A DNA stretch of 44,533 bases. Source: Lachnospiraceae bacterium. GTDB lineage: Bacteria > Bacillota_A > Clostridia > Lachnospirales > Lachnospiraceae. The stretch covers positions 1 through 44,533 of the forward strand of contig JAFSFU010000083.1 in NCBI GenBank assembly GCA_017435025.1, in the 5' to 3' direction. The translations under genes were made by a program, and so were the position numbers. Numbering within the stretch: position 1 is the stretch's first letter; each line of letters opens with the position of its first letter. The notes below the pieces were generated by a model. The model was not told the DNA's origin. It searched no databases and was given only the letters and a program-made list of their open reading frames with translations. Below are positions 23,938 to 32,163 of the stretch, one piece after another.

Positions 23938-25077
23938 ATGGGTATCTATTTGGATAATGCTGCGACCACAATGCATAAGCCGGAACGTGTGGTTCAGGCA
24001 GTTGTCAATGCTATGCAGCATATGGGTAATTCTGGACGCGGTGCACATGATGTTTCTCTGGATACATCCAGAATCATTTTCTCTGCCCGTGAAATGATCT
24101 CGGATCTGATGAATCTTGGAAACCCGAAGCAGGTTGCTTTTACATGCAATTCAACAGAAGCTTTAAATACCGCTATTATGGGTTTGTTTGGAGCAGGAGA
24201 TCATATTATTTCTACAGTGATGGAACACAACTCTGTGCTTAGACCGCTTTATGTACTTGAGAATATGGGAGCGGAAGTTTCCTTTGTTCCATGTGATGAA
24301 AAGGGGTGTTTGAGAACGGATCTTCTGGATTCCTATGTAAAAGAAAATACAAAGGCTCTGGTGTGTACCCATGCATCCAACCTTACCGGTAATGCAAATG
24401 ACCTGGAACTGTTAGGTACATTCTGCAAAAAGCATGGACTTTTATTCATTGTTGACGCATCCCAGACTGCCGGCGTTTTACCGATCGATATGCAGAAGAT
24501 GAATATTGATGTGGTTTGCTTCACCGGCCATAAAGGTCTTTATGGACCGCAGGGAACAGGTGGTCTCTGTGTACGTGAAGGGCTCGAAATCCGTCCGCTG
24601 AAATCCGGAGGAAGTGGTATTCATACCTATATGAAACACCATCCGAAGGACATGCCGACGGCATTGGAAGCGGGTACATTAAACGGCCATGGTATTGCAG
24701 GTCTCCATGCTGCCCTTGAATTCTTAAAAGAAACCGGAACGGAAACAATTCATAAGAAAGAAATCGCTCTGATGAGAAGATTCCTGGATGGTATTAAGGA
24801 TATCGAATGTCTGAAGCTTTACGGTGATTTCGATACTGATGACCGTGCAGCTGTTGTTTCTCTGAATTTAGGTGACTATGATTCTTCTGAAGTAAGTGAT
24901 GAACTTTCTTACAGCTACGAGATTTCTACAAGACCGGGTGCACATTGTGCTCCGCTCATGCATGAATCTATGGGTACTGTTGATCAGGGTATGGTTCGTT
25001 TTTCCTTTTCCTGGTTTAACACTGAAGAAGATGTAGATACAGCAATTCGTGCGCTTCACGAACTGGTTGAAGAATAA
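23938..25077 (+). CDS. Class V aminotransferase: cysteine desulfurase / selenocysteine lyase-like
   Basis: This PLP enzyme of the NifS/SufS family (379 residues) removes sulfur from cysteine, or selenium from selenocysteine. Seen are the N-terminal YLDNAATT, the HASNLTG region, the PLP lysine K199 in FTGHKGLYGPQG, and the catalytic Cys337 in STRPGAHCAP. ATG 23938 is chosen because GGAGG is six bases upstream; the ATG at 23932 touches the GGAGG. It belongs to the yedE-yedF-DUF3343 group, and in that context may supply selenide or selenium persulfide for SelD (inference). A bidirectional terminator follows. Confidence 0.92.
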   Translation: MGIYLDNAATTMHKPERVVQAVVNAMQHMGNSGRGAHDVSLDTSRIIFSAREMISDLMNLGNPKQVAFTCNSTEALNTAIMGLFGAGDHIISTVMEHNSVLRPLYVLENMGAEVSFVPCDEKGCLRTDLLDSYVKENTKALVCTHASNLTGNANDLELLGTFCKKHGLLFIVDASQTAGVLPIDMQKMNIDVVCFTGHKGLYGPQGTGGLCVREGLEIRPLKSGGSGIHTYMKHHPKDMPTALEAGTLNGHGIAGLHAALEFLKETGTETIHKKEIALMRRFLDGIKDIECLKLYGDFDTDDRAAVVSLNLGDYDSSEVSDELSYSYEISTRPGAHCAPLMHESMGTVDQGMVRFSFSWFNTEEDVDTAIRALHELVEE

Positions 25078-25095
25078 TTTTCGTGTTTTGTTAAT

Positions 25096-25137
25096 AAAAA
25101 TCCCTCCCCGATGTAAGAAAATCGGAGAGGGATTTTT
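25096..25137. terminator. Bidirectional intrinsic terminator between convergent genes
   Basis: AAAAATCCCTCcCCGAT (25096-25112) pairs with ATCGGaGAGGGATTTTT (25121-25137), with one mismatch. It carries T-runs in both directions and separates the cysteine desulfurase gene (plus) from the alcohol dehydrogenase gene (minus), whose stop is six bases away. Confidence 0.9.
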
Positions 25138-25142
25138 GGGTA

Positions 25143-26315
25143 TTATCCAAGACAAAGTTTATAGATCGCAAGCACATCTTCCGGGAAGAGCGGAACATAA
25201 ACATCATTCTGCAGAGCAGGCGTAGATGCTTTTTCAGCCATTACTTCCAACTGACTTTCGTCGATTCCAACTTCACGGAGAGTTGCCGGAATACCAAGAC
25301 TATTTACAAAGAAATCCTGTGTCATATCAATGGAACGGTTTGCAATTTCCCATTTATCGAGGGAAGCATCGATACCCCAGACATTCACACCGTATTTTAC
25401 GAAACGATCCAATGTGTTTTCAGAGAGGATGTGTTTCATCCATGCCGGTGTAAGGATTGCAAGTCCGTCACCGTGAGTAATATCATAGTAGGCGCTGAGC
25501 TGGTGCTCCATGCTGTGTACGCTCCAGGCATCGGCTTTACCCCAGCGAACGCTGCCGTTGATAGCAAGGGAAGAAGTCCACATCAGATTTGCTCGTGCTT
25601 CATAGTTCTCCGGATCTTCCAGTGCAACCGGGCCATACTTGATACATGTCTTGAGCATTGCTTCTGCCATACCGTCAAGAAGATAAAAATCGTCTGCTTT
25701 GGAAAAATAGTTTTCCAGAGTATGGCTCATAATATCTGCGGTACCTGCCGCAGTCTGGTGTTTGTTGGTAGTATAAGTGTAAGTCGGGTCTAAAACAGAT
25801 GCACGCGGAAGCATAGACGGATGTCCGATGCCGAGCTTATCGTTTGTATCCATATTGGAGATAACCGCACCGTTGTTCATTTCAGATCCGGTTGCGGACG
25901 CTGTTAAAACGGAGAATACCGGCAATGCATTTGTAATAGGCGCTTTGCGAATCACGAGATCCCACGGATCACCATCGTAGTAAGCTGCAGCTGCAATTAC
26001 CTTTGTACAGTCAATGGTGGAACCGCCGCCAACAGCAAGGACAGCTTCAATTCCATATTCTTTGCACATCTGTGCACCCTTTGCGACAGTGGTTACACGT
26101 GGATTCGGCTCTACACCGGAAAGTTCGTAAACTTCAATTCCTGCTTCCTTTAATAATGGAAGAAGAGTATCATAGATTCCGTTTCGTTTGATACTTCCGC
26201 CGCCATATACAAGAAGAATTTTAGTTGCAATCGCTTTGATCTCCGCAGGAAGTTTTACGATCTGATCTTTACCAAAGAATATTTTGGTTGGAATATGATA
26301 ATCAAAATTATACAT
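25143..26315 (-). CDS. Iron-containing alcohol dehydrogenase (butanol dehydrogenase-like)
   Basis: This group III NAD(P)-dependent dehydrogenase reduces aldehydes to alcohols. The 390-residue length and the start MYNFDYHIPTKIFFGK are typical of the BdhA/YqhD-like subgroup. The nucleotide-binding motifs are YGGGSIK (37-43) and GGGSTIDCTK (96-105). Metal-ligand histidines are in AGTADIMSH and HGDGLAI. AAGGAGCG lies upstream of the minus-strand ATG, and a consensus promoter lies 30 bases further upstream. It stands alone, divergent from ylxM. Its substrate is unknown; a role in disposing of reducing equivalents is likely. Confidence 0.93.
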   Translation of the reverse strand: MYNFDYHIPTKIFFGKDQIVKLPAEIKAIATKILLVYGGGSIKRNGIYDTLLPLLKEAGIEVYELSGVEPNPRVTTVAKGAQMCKEYGIEAVLAVGGGSTIDCTKVIAAAAYYDGDPWDLVIRKAPITNALPVFSVLTASATGSEMNNGAVISNMDTNDKLGIGHPSMLPRASVLDPTYTYTTNKHQTAAGTADIMSHTLENYFSKADDFYLLDGMAEAMLKTCIKYGPVALEDPENYEARANLMWTSSLAINGSVRWGKADAWSVHSMEHQLSAYYDITHGDGLAILTPAWMKHILSENTLDRFVKYGVNVWGIDASLDKWEIANRSIDMTQDFFVNSLGIPATLREVGIDESQLEVMAEKASTPALQNDVYVPLFPEDVLAIYKLCLG

Positions 26316-26348
26316 GAATACACGCTCCTTCTTAAATTTATTATCTAT

Positions 26349-26377
26349 ATTATAGAAGATACCGGCTTTTGTGTCAA
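26349..26377 (-). promoter_or_regulatory. Promoter of the alcohol dehydrogenase gene
   Basis: On the minus strand TTGACA (26377-26372), a 17-base spacer and TATAAT (26354-26349) form a perfect consensus promoter about 30 bases before the start codon. Confidence 0.82.
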
Positions 26378-26439
26378 ATTTTTGTAAGAAAAGTCATACT
26401 ATTTTTCAGAAGAAAAAATGTCAAGTTTTTTTACTTTAC

Positions 26440-26459
26440 GTCAAGCAAAAATGCTTGAC
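26440..26459. promoter_or_regulatory. Perfect palindrome overlapping the ylxM promoter
   Basis: GTCAAGCA (26440-26447) and TGCTTGAC (26452-26459) are perfect inverted repeats separated by AAAA, and the right arm covers the first five bases of the -35 TTGACA. A further half-copy TGTCAAG lies about 20 bases upstream. This is an operator candidate for ylxM-ffh. The protein is unknown. Confidence 0.5.
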
Positions 26460-26483
26460 ACGAAAAAGGTTTTGTAGTATGAT
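26455..26483 (+). promoter_or_regulatory. Promoter of ylxM-ffh and downstream genes
   Basis: TTGACA (26455-26460), a 17-base spacer and TATGAT (26478-26483) lie 18 bases before the ylxM start. Confidence 0.82.
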
Positions 26484-26501
26484 ACAGCAGGTGACCTGAT
26501 T

Positions 26502-26843
26502 ATGGAAAAAATTGTGGAACAAGGTTTGCTGTATGATTTCTACGGCGAACTGTTGACAGAGCATCAGAGACACATCTACGAGGACGTCGTATTTAACGAT
26601 ATGTCCCCCAGTGAGATTGCCGAGGAGCAGGGAATCAGCCGCCAGGGTGTACATGACCTGATCAAACGGTGCAATAAGATTCTTACCGGCTACGAAGAGA
26701 AACTGAAGCTTGTTCAAAAATTCAATCAGACAAAACAGATGGTTGAAGAAATAAAAGAACTGGCCGGAGCCTACAAGCAGAACGGCGATATCAGCCTGAT
26801 CGATAAGATTGAAACATTATCTGAAGAGATTGGACGGCTCTGA
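26502..26843 (+). CDS. ylxM: YlxM family putative DNA-binding protein
   Basis: YlxM is a small sigma-factor region-4-like helix-turn-helix protein, usually encoded just before ffh; a role with the SRP pathway has been proposed in streptococci. The 113-residue protein has the helix-turn-helix about 35-60 (MSPSEIAEEQGISRQGVHDL). GTGACC lies upstream with no strong SD; translation may rely on the short leader. It precedes ffh by 19 bases, consistent with co-transcription. Confidence 0.93.
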   Translation: MEKIVEQGLLYDFYGELLTEHQRHIYEDVVFNDMSPSEIAEEQGISRQGVHDLIKRCNKILTGYEEKLKLVQKFNQTKQMVEEIKELAGAYKQNGDISLIDKIETLSEEIGRL

Positions 26844-26862
26844 CCATTGAGGGAGAGGTTAA

Positions 26863-28224
26863 ATGGCATTTGAAAGCTTAGCCGATAAATTGCAGAATGT
26901 CTTTAAAAACCTGAAAGGCAAAGGACGTTTAACCGAAGCCGATGTAAAGGCAGCTTTAAGGGAAGTGAAAATGGCCCTGTTGGAAGCTGACGTTAGCTTT
27001 AAAGTCGTGAAGCAGTTTATAAACGCTGTTCAGGAACGTGCAGTTGGACAGGATGTTATGTCCAGCCTGACACCGGGACAGATGGTTATAAAGATTGTTA
27101 ATGAGGAACTCGTAAAGCTCATGGGTTCCGAGACCACAGAAATCGCTTTAAAACCGCAGAATGAGATTACGGTCGTTATGATGATCGGTCTTCAGGGTGC
27201 CGGTAAAACTACTACAACTGCAAAACTTGCAGGAAAGTTTAAAGCGAAAGGCAGAAAGCCGCTTCTTGTGGCCTGTGACGTTTACAGACCGGCTGCGATC
27301 AAGCAGCTGCAGGTAAACGGCGAGAAGGTTGGTGTTCCGGTATTCGCCATGGGCGATGGACAGAACCCGGTCAATATCGCGAAAGCCGCTCTTGAGCATG
27401 CAAAAAAAGAGGGCTATAATCTGGTATTCCTGGATACAGCAGGTCGACTTCAGATTGATGAATCCATGATGGATGAGCTTGTAAATATCAAAGAAGCGGT
27501 TCATGTGGATCAGTCTATTTTGGTTGTTGATGCGATGACCGGTCAGGATGCAGTAAATGTTGCCGGAACATTCAATGATAAGATTGGTGTGGACGGTGTC
27601 ATTCTTACAAAACTTGACGGCGATACCAGAGGCGGTGCGGCTCTTTCGATCCGTTCCGTTACAGGAAGACCAATTCTCTACATCGGTATGGGTGAGAAAC
27701 TTTCCGATTTGGAACAGTTCTATCCAGACCGTATGGCTTCCAGAATTTTGGGAATGGGTGATATCCTTTCCTTGATCGAGAAGGCAGAGTTTGAGGTCAA
27801 CGAAGAGAAGGCGAAAGAGATGAGCCAGAAACTTCGTAAAGCAGAGTTTGATTTCAACGATTTCCTTGATCAGATGAAGCAGATCAAAAAGATGGGCGGC
27901 ATGAACAGCATCTTAAGCATGATGCCGGGAATGGGCCAGTTAAAGGATGTTGAAATCGACGAGAAATCTATGGACCGCATCGAGGCAATTATTCTTTCTA
28001 TGACAAAAGAGGAACGATCTAATCCGAATATTCTGAATATGTCAAGAAAACAAAGAATTGCAAAAGGTGCAGGCGTTGAGATTGCCGAGGTCAATAGGAT
28101 TGTAAAACAGTTCGAACAGTCCAGAAAGATGATGAAGCAGTTGTCCGGTATGACAAGCGGCAAGCGAAAGGGAATGGGAGGACTTGGCGGTTTGATGGGT
28201 AACAAATTCAAATTACCGTTCTAG
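26863..28224 (+). CDS. ffh: Signal recognition particle protein Ffh
   Basis: Ffh binds signal sequences with the SRP RNA and targets ribosomes to FtsY. The 453-residue protein has an N domain, the G domain with the P-loop GLQGAGKT (about 107-114), DTAGRLQ, TKLDGDTRGG, and the methionine-rich M domain from about residue 300 to the end, including MGMGDI and MSRKQR. The M domain ends in a glycine- and basic-rich tail. GAGGGAGAGG lies upstream. SRP RNA was not seen in the window. Confidence 0.97.
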   Translation: MAFESLADKLQNVFKNLKGKGRLTEADVKAALREVKMALLEADVSFKVVKQFINAVQERAVGQDVMSSLTPGQMVIKIVNEELVKLMGSETTEIALKPQNEITVVMMIGLQGAGKTTTTAKLAGKFKAKGRKPLLVACDVYRPAAIKQLQVNGEKVGVPVFAMGDGQNPVNIAKAALEHAKKEGYNLVFLDTAGRLQIDESMMDELVNIKEAVHVDQSILVVDAMTGQDAVNVAGTFNDKIGVDGVILTKLDGDTRGGAALSIRSVTGRPILYIGMGEKLSDLEQFYPDRMASRILGMGDILSLIEKAEFEVNEEKAKEMSQKLRKAEFDFNDFLDQMKQIKKMGGMNSILSMMPGMGQLKDVEIDEKSMDRIEAIILSMTKEERSNPNILNMSRKQRIAKGAGVEIAEVNRIVKQFEQSRKMMKQLSGMTSGKRKGMGGLGGLMGNKFKLPF

Positions 28225-28306
28225 TCCAGTGACAGGAAAGCAAATGCGATAGAGCATAGCTGATAGAAATTTTAAAAGGTTTATAATTTTAAGGAGGAAA
28301 TTTAAA

Positions 28307-28552
28307 ATGGCAGTTAAGATGAGATTAAGAAGAATGGGTCAGAAGAAAGCACCTTTCTATAGAGTAGTTGTTGCGGATTCCCGCAGCCCGAGAGATGGTC
28401 GTTTCATCGAGGAAATTGGTTACTACGATCCGAACACAAACCCGAGCACAATCAAATTCAACGAAGAAGCAGCTAAAAAGTGGTTAGCAACAGGTGCTCA
28501 GCCGACAGAGACAGTTGGTAAGCTCTTAAAGGTAGCTGGAATTACTGAATAA
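28307..28552 (+). CDS. rpsP: 30S ribosomal protein S16
   Basis: S16 is a small 30S subunit protein that binds 16S rRNA. The product is 81 residues, beginning [19 protein letters not shown], with [28 protein letters not shown] lies upstream. The order rpsP-khpA-rimM-trmD-rplS is the conserved Firmicutes translation cluster. Confidence 0.98.
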   Translation: MAVKMRLRRMGQKKAPFYRVVVADSRSPRDGRFIEEIGYYDPNTNPSTIKFNEEAAKKWLATGAQPTETVGKLLKVAGITE

Positions 28553-28565
28553 TCGAGGTAGATTC

Positions 28566-28793
28566 ATGAAAGAATTGGTTGAAGTTATCGCCAAAGCACT
28601 GGTTGATAATCCAGACGAGGTAGTGGTTACAGAATCTGAGAGTGAGGACGAGATTGTCATCGAGCTTAAGGTTGCTTCCAATGATATGGGTAAAGTAATT
28701 GGCAAGCAGGGAAGAATCGCGAAAGCGATCCGTTCCGTTGTAAAGGCGGCTTCTTCTAAGATGGAAAAGAAAGTCATTGTTGAGATTCAGTAA
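28566..28793 (+). CDS. khpA: KH-domain RNA-binding protein KhpA
   Basis: KhpA is a small KH-domain RNA-binding protein that works with KhpB/Jag in regulating cell elongation in some Firmicutes. It is 75 residues long. The KH signature is VIGKQGRIAKAIRSV (about 46-60). GAGG lies eight bases upstream. It starts 13 bases after rpsP. Confidence 0.93.
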   Translation: MKELVEVIAKALVDNPDEVVVTESESEDEIVIELKVASNDMGKVIGKQGRIAKAIRSVVKAASSKMEKKVIVEIQ

Positions 28794-28800
28794 CAATAGA

Positions 28801-28829
28801 GGGACTGCAATTTAATTGCGGTCCCCTTT
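28801..28829 (+). terminator. Hairpin between khpA and rimM
   Basis: GGGACTGCAA (28801-28810) pairs with TTGCGGTCCC (28816-28825) with one T-G wobble, followed by CTTTCTG. The T-run is poor, so it may only reduce read-through or protect the upstream message. Confidence 0.45.
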
Positions 28830-28847
28830 CTGTATCAGGAGGTTTCA

Positions 28848-29360
28848 ATGGAAAATCTGTTAAGAGTTGGTGTTATCACTTCTACACATGGAGTTCGCGG
28901 AGAAGTCAAAGTATTTCCGACAACCGATGACATGAACCGTTTTAAAAAGCTGAAGACTGTAATTCTGGATCTGGGAAAAGAACAGAAAACTCTTACCGTT
29001 GAACACGTGAAATTCTTTAAGAATATGGTAATCCTGAAATTCAAAGGACTTGACAATATCAACGATGTTGAAATGTGGAGACAGAAAGATCTTTTGATCA
29101 CACGTGATCAGGCTGTGAAGCTGCAGCCGAATGAAAACTTCATCGTAGATTTGATCGGTCTGCAGGTTATCACGGATGAGGGAGTAAAACTTGGTGTCAT
29201 GATTGATGTGCTCCAGACAGGCGCAAACGATGTGTATATTGTAAAGATGGAATCCGGAAAAGAAGTGCTTCTCCCGGCGATTAAGGATTGTATCCTGAAC
29301 GTGGATCTTGAGAAGGGTGAGATGTTAGTACATGTTCTTGACGGCCTTCTTGATCTTTAG
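28848..29360 (+). CDS. rimM: 16S rRNA processing protein RimM
   Basis: RimM helps assemble the 30S subunit head by binding S19 and 16S rRNA. The 170-residue protein has the N-terminal RimM domain ([19 protein letters not shown]) and a C-terminal PRC barrel (about 100-165, [23 protein letters not shown]). CAGGAGG precedes the ATG. trmD starts nine bases after its stop. Confidence 0.96.
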   Translation: MENLLRVGVITSTHGVRGEVKVFPTTDDMNRFKKLKTVILDLGKEQKTLTVEHVKFFKNMVILKFKGLDNINDVEMWRQKDLLITRDQAVKLQPNENFIVDLIGLQVITDEGVKLGVMIDVLQTGANDVYIVKMESGKEVLLPAIKDCILNVDLEKGEMLVHVLDGLLDL

Positions 29361-29369
29361 GAGGAAGTT

Positions 29370-30146
29370 ATGAATTTTCATGTTTTGACGCTTTTTCCCG
29401 AAATGGTTTCTAATGGACTCAATACGAGTATCCTCGGTCGTGCAACAGACAAAGGACTTCTTTCCTTTGATGTAGTCAATATCCGTGATTATACATTGGA
29501 ACGTCACGGCAAAGTGGATGACTATCCATACGGCGGTGGAGCAGGAATGGTCATGCAGGCGGAGCCGATCTACCGCGCGTATGAAGCATTGGTAGAGAAA
29601 ATTGGACATAAACCGCGTGTCGTATATATGACACCACAGGGTCAGGTTTTCAATCAGAAAATTGCAGAGGATCTTGCTCAGGAGGATGATCTTGTTTTTC
29701 TTTGCGGTCATTATGAGGGAATCGATGAGAGGGTACTGGAAATGATCTGTACCGATTATCTTTCTGCCGGTGATTATGTTTTGACTGGCGGAGAGCTTCC
29801 GGCGATGATGATGATCGACTGTATTTCCAGATTGGTACCGGGAGTTCTGAACAATCATGTATCTGCAGAATTTGAATCCTTCCATGACAATCTTCTTGAG
29901 TATCCGCAGTACACACGACCGGAAACTTTTATGGGTAGGAAAGTGCCGGATATTCTTCTTTCCGGTCATCATGCAAATGTGGAAAAATGGCGCAGAGAAC
30001 AATCCATCATTCGAACTCTGGATCGCAGACCAGAGCTTCTTGAGAATGCAAATCTTTCCAAGAAAGAAAAGCAGTTCTTAAAGAAATTATTGGAAGAACG
30101 TGCGATCGAGGGAAATAGTGAAGAATTGAACGAGAAAAATAAATAA
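29370..30146 (+). CDS. trmD: tRNA (guanine-N1)-methyltransferase TrmD
   Basis: TrmD methylates G37 in tRNAs, preventing +1 frameshifts. At 258 residues it has the N-terminal SPOUT core, including YGGGAGMVMQAEPI (about residues 53-66), LCGHYEGIDERV (about 111-122) and DYVLTGGELPAMM (about 131-143). RRPELLENANLSKKE lies in the C-terminal domain. An AGGAGG site overlaps the end of rimM. Confidence 0.97.
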   Translation: MNFHVLTLFPEMVSNGLNTSILGRATDKGLLSFDVVNIRDYTLERHGKVDDYPYGGGAGMVMQAEPIYRAYEALVEKIGHKPRVVYMTPQGQVFNQKIAEDLAQEDDLVFLCGHYEGIDERVLEMICTDYLSAGDYVLTGGELPAMMMIDCISRLVPGVLNNHVSAEFESFHDNLLEYPQYTRPETFMGRKVPDILLSGHHANVEKWRREQSIIRTLDRRPELLENANLSKKEKQFLKKLLEERAIEGNSEELNEKNK

Positions 30147-30163
30147 TTTATACAATTTATGCT

Positions 30164-30192
30164 TGCATTTTTTGAAATGCTATGCTATAATA
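30164..30192 (+). promoter_or_regulatory. Promoter of rplS
   Basis: TTGCAT (30164-30169), a 17-base spacer and TATAAT (30187-30192), with a TGC extended -10 (30184-30186), located 87 bases before rplS. Confidence 0.75.
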
Positions 30193-30213
30193 TCGAACTG
30201 TAAAAAGAGAGGT

Positions 30214-30251
30214 GTTCCGCTGGCACATAAATCCTAGTTGCGTAAGAACAT
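30214..30251 (+). promoter_or_regulatory. L19 ribosomal leader-like stem
   Basis: TGTTC (30214-30218) pairs with GAACA (30247-30251), and CGC (30219-30221) with GCG (30241-30243), with TAA bulged. This stem in the leader of rplS resembles the known Firmicutes L19 leader, where the protein may repress its own message. The match is by eye. Confidence 0.45.
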
Positions 30252-30278
30252 CGAATAAAATTTAGGAGGTTCACGAAG

Positions 30279-30626
30279 ATGAACGCAATTATTAAGAATA
30301 TTGAAGCTGCTCAGTTAAAGGCTAACATTCCGAGCTTCAACGTAGGTGATACTGTAAAGGTATCTGCTAAGATCAAAGAGGGTAACCGCGAAAGAATCCA
30401 GGTTTTCGAAGGCACTGTTATTAAGAGACAGAACGGTGGCGTTAGAGAAACTTTCACAGTAAGAAAGAACTCCAACGGTATCGGTGTTGAAAAGACATGG
30501 CCGCTTCACTCTCCGGTAGTAGAGAACATCGAAGTAGTTAGAAGAGGTAAAGTTCGTCGTGCGAAACTTAACTACTTAAGAGACCGTGTAGGTAAAGCTG
30601 CAAAGGTTAAAGAGTTAGTAAGATAA
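30279..30626 (+). CDS. rplS: 50S ribosomal protein L19
   Basis: L19 lies at the interface of the two ribosomal subunits. The 115-residue protein has the typical [21 protein letters not shown] and [28 protein letters not shown] precedes the start. It has its own promoter and leader, and a strong terminator follows. Confidence 0.98.
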   Translation: MNAIIKNIEAAQLKANIPSFNVGDTVKVSAKIKEGNRERIQVFEGTVIKRQNGGVRETFTVRKNSNGIGVEKTWPLHSPVVENIEVVRRGKVRRAKLNYLRDRVGKAAKVKELVR

Positions 30627-30644
30627 TTCATTTTGCGGATTGAA

Positions 30645-30669
30645 GGGACAATGAAAATTGTCCCTTTTT
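30645..30669 (+). terminator. Intrinsic terminator after rplS
   Basis: GGGACAAT (30645-30652) pairs perfectly with ATTGTCCC (30657-30664) around GAAA, followed by TTTTT. It excludes an upstream start for lepB. Confidence 0.88.
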
Positions 30670-30742
30670 GAATTATAAGAAGATTATATTGTATGCTGAG
30701 AAAATGCATGCGAAATTTCATGATACCAGGGGAGGTGGGAGA

Positions 30743-31294
30743 ATGGAGTTCTATCAGGAACCGGAAGAGAAACGATTGCAGTCTGTCGTTAGCTGGATCG
30801 TTGATATTGCGGTTGTGATCGCATTCGCAAGTTATCTGGTGTATTGTTTTGGCACAAAAATTCCGGTGGTTGGAAATTCCATGAGCCCAATCCTTAATTC
30901 CGGAGATGTGGTGCTAATGAATCGTTTTGTCTACGATTTGGGTAAACCAGATCGCTTTGACATCACTGTCTTTCGGTCGGATGATACAGATGATGAGTGG
31001 AATATAAAGCGAATCATTGGTCTTCCGGGTGAAACAGTACAAATTAAGGATAATCATATCTATATCAATGGTCTGCCGCTTGATACAGATTATGAATTAC
31101 AGAACGTATCAATCGCAGGTGTGGCTGAGTATCCAGTTGAACTTTCAGAAGAAGAATATTTCGTTTTGGGAGATAATCGTGAATCCAGTGAGGACAGCCG
31201 GTTTGCAGGTATTGGAAATATAAGACGTGATCAGTTGCTCGGTAAGGTATGGCTGAGATTTCAGCCTCTGGATCAACTGGCACTGATTCGATAA
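30743..31294 (+). CDS. lepB: Signal peptidase I
   Basis: This membrane-anchored serine/lysine protease removes signal peptides from exported proteins. The ATG at 30743 has GGAGG seven bases upstream and gives 183 residues; frames further upstream begin inside the rplS terminator. One membrane segment occupies about residues 17-38, then come the catalytic Ser46 in VGNSMSP and Lys89 in WNIKRIIGLPGE, and the box VLGDNRESSEDSR near residue 138. rbgA follows 13 bases after. Confidence 0.94.
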   Translation: MEFYQEPEEKRLQSVVSWIVDIAVVIAFASYLVYCFGTKIPVVGNSMSPILNSGDVVLMNRFVYDLGKPDRFDITVFRSDDTDDEWNIKRIIGLPGETVQIKDNHIYINGLPLDTDYELQNVSIAGVAEYPVELSEEEYFVLGDNRESSEDSRFAGIGNIRRDQLLGKVWLRFQPLDQLALIR

Positions 31295-31307
31295 TAGGAG
31301 ATAAATT

Positions 31308-32153
31308 ATGAATATACAGTGGTATCCAGGTCATATGACAAAGGCAAAGCGTGCCATGCAGGAAGATATCAAGCTGATCGATCTGATCATTGAACTGGTA
31401 GATGCCCGTGCACCGCTCTCAAGCCGAAATCCGGACATTGATGATCTTGGAAAGGGAAAAGGTCGTCTGATCCTTTTAAACAAGGCAGATCTGGCTTCAG
31501 AGGGAGCAAATGCGGCATGGACATCATACTTTAAAGATAAAGGATTTCAGGTTCTTAAAATTGATGCACGCCAGAAAGCCAGTCTGAAACAGATTCATCC
31601 GGTCATTCAGGAGGCCTGTAAAGAAAAAATTGAGAGAGATCGCAGAAGAGGAATTCTTAACCGTCCGATTCGTGCAATGGTTGTTGGAATTCCGAATGTC
31701 GGTAAGTCCACTTTTATCAACAGTTTGGCTGGCAAAGCCGCTGCGAAGACCGGAAACAAACCTGGCGTAACAAAGGGAAACCAGTGGATTAAACTGAATA
31801 AACAGGTAGAACTGCTGGATACACCGGGTATTTTATGGCCTAAGTTTGAAGATCAGGAAGTCGGCTTGAAGCTGGCGTTTTTAGGTTCTATCAACGATGA
31901 GATTTTAAATAAGGATGAACTTGCTTGTGAACTGGTGACATTCTTAATGAAAGCCCATCCGGGACTTCTGGCAGAACGTTTCCAGATTGAAGAACACAGC
32001 GAAATGAAACCATATGAGGTTCTTGAAGCAATCGCAGTTTCCAGAGCTTGCCTGTTAAAAGGCGGCGGATATGATCTTTCCAGAGCAGCGAAGCTGCTGA
32101 TTGACGATTTCCGTGGTGGAAAAATTGGAAGAATTACACTTGAGATGCCGTAA
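31308..32153 (+). CDS. rbgA: Ribosome biogenesis GTPase RbgA (YlqF)
   Basis: RbgA is a circularly permuted GTPase needed for late 50S subunit assembly. The 281-residue protein shows the permuted order: G4 NKAD (about 58) before G1 GIPNVGKST (about 127-135) and G3 DTPG (about 168). It begins MNIQWYPGHMTKAKR, typical of the family. TAGGAGA precedes it. rnhB follows, as in B. subtilis. Confidence 0.96.
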   Translation: MNIQWYPGHMTKAKRAMQEDIKLIDLIIELVDARAPLSSRNPDIDDLGKGKGRLILLNKADLASEGANAAWTSYFKDKGFQVLKIDARQKASLKQIHPVIQEACKEKIERDRRRGILNRPIRAMVVGIPNVGKSTFINSLAGKAAAKTGNKPGVTKGNQWIKLNKQVELLDTPGILWPKFEDQEVGLKLAFLGSINDEILNKDELACELVTFLMKAHPGLLAERFQIEEHSEMKPYEVLEAIAVSRACLLKGGGYDLSRAAKLLIDDFRGGKIGRITLEMP

Positions 32154-32163
32154 AGGAGAAACC

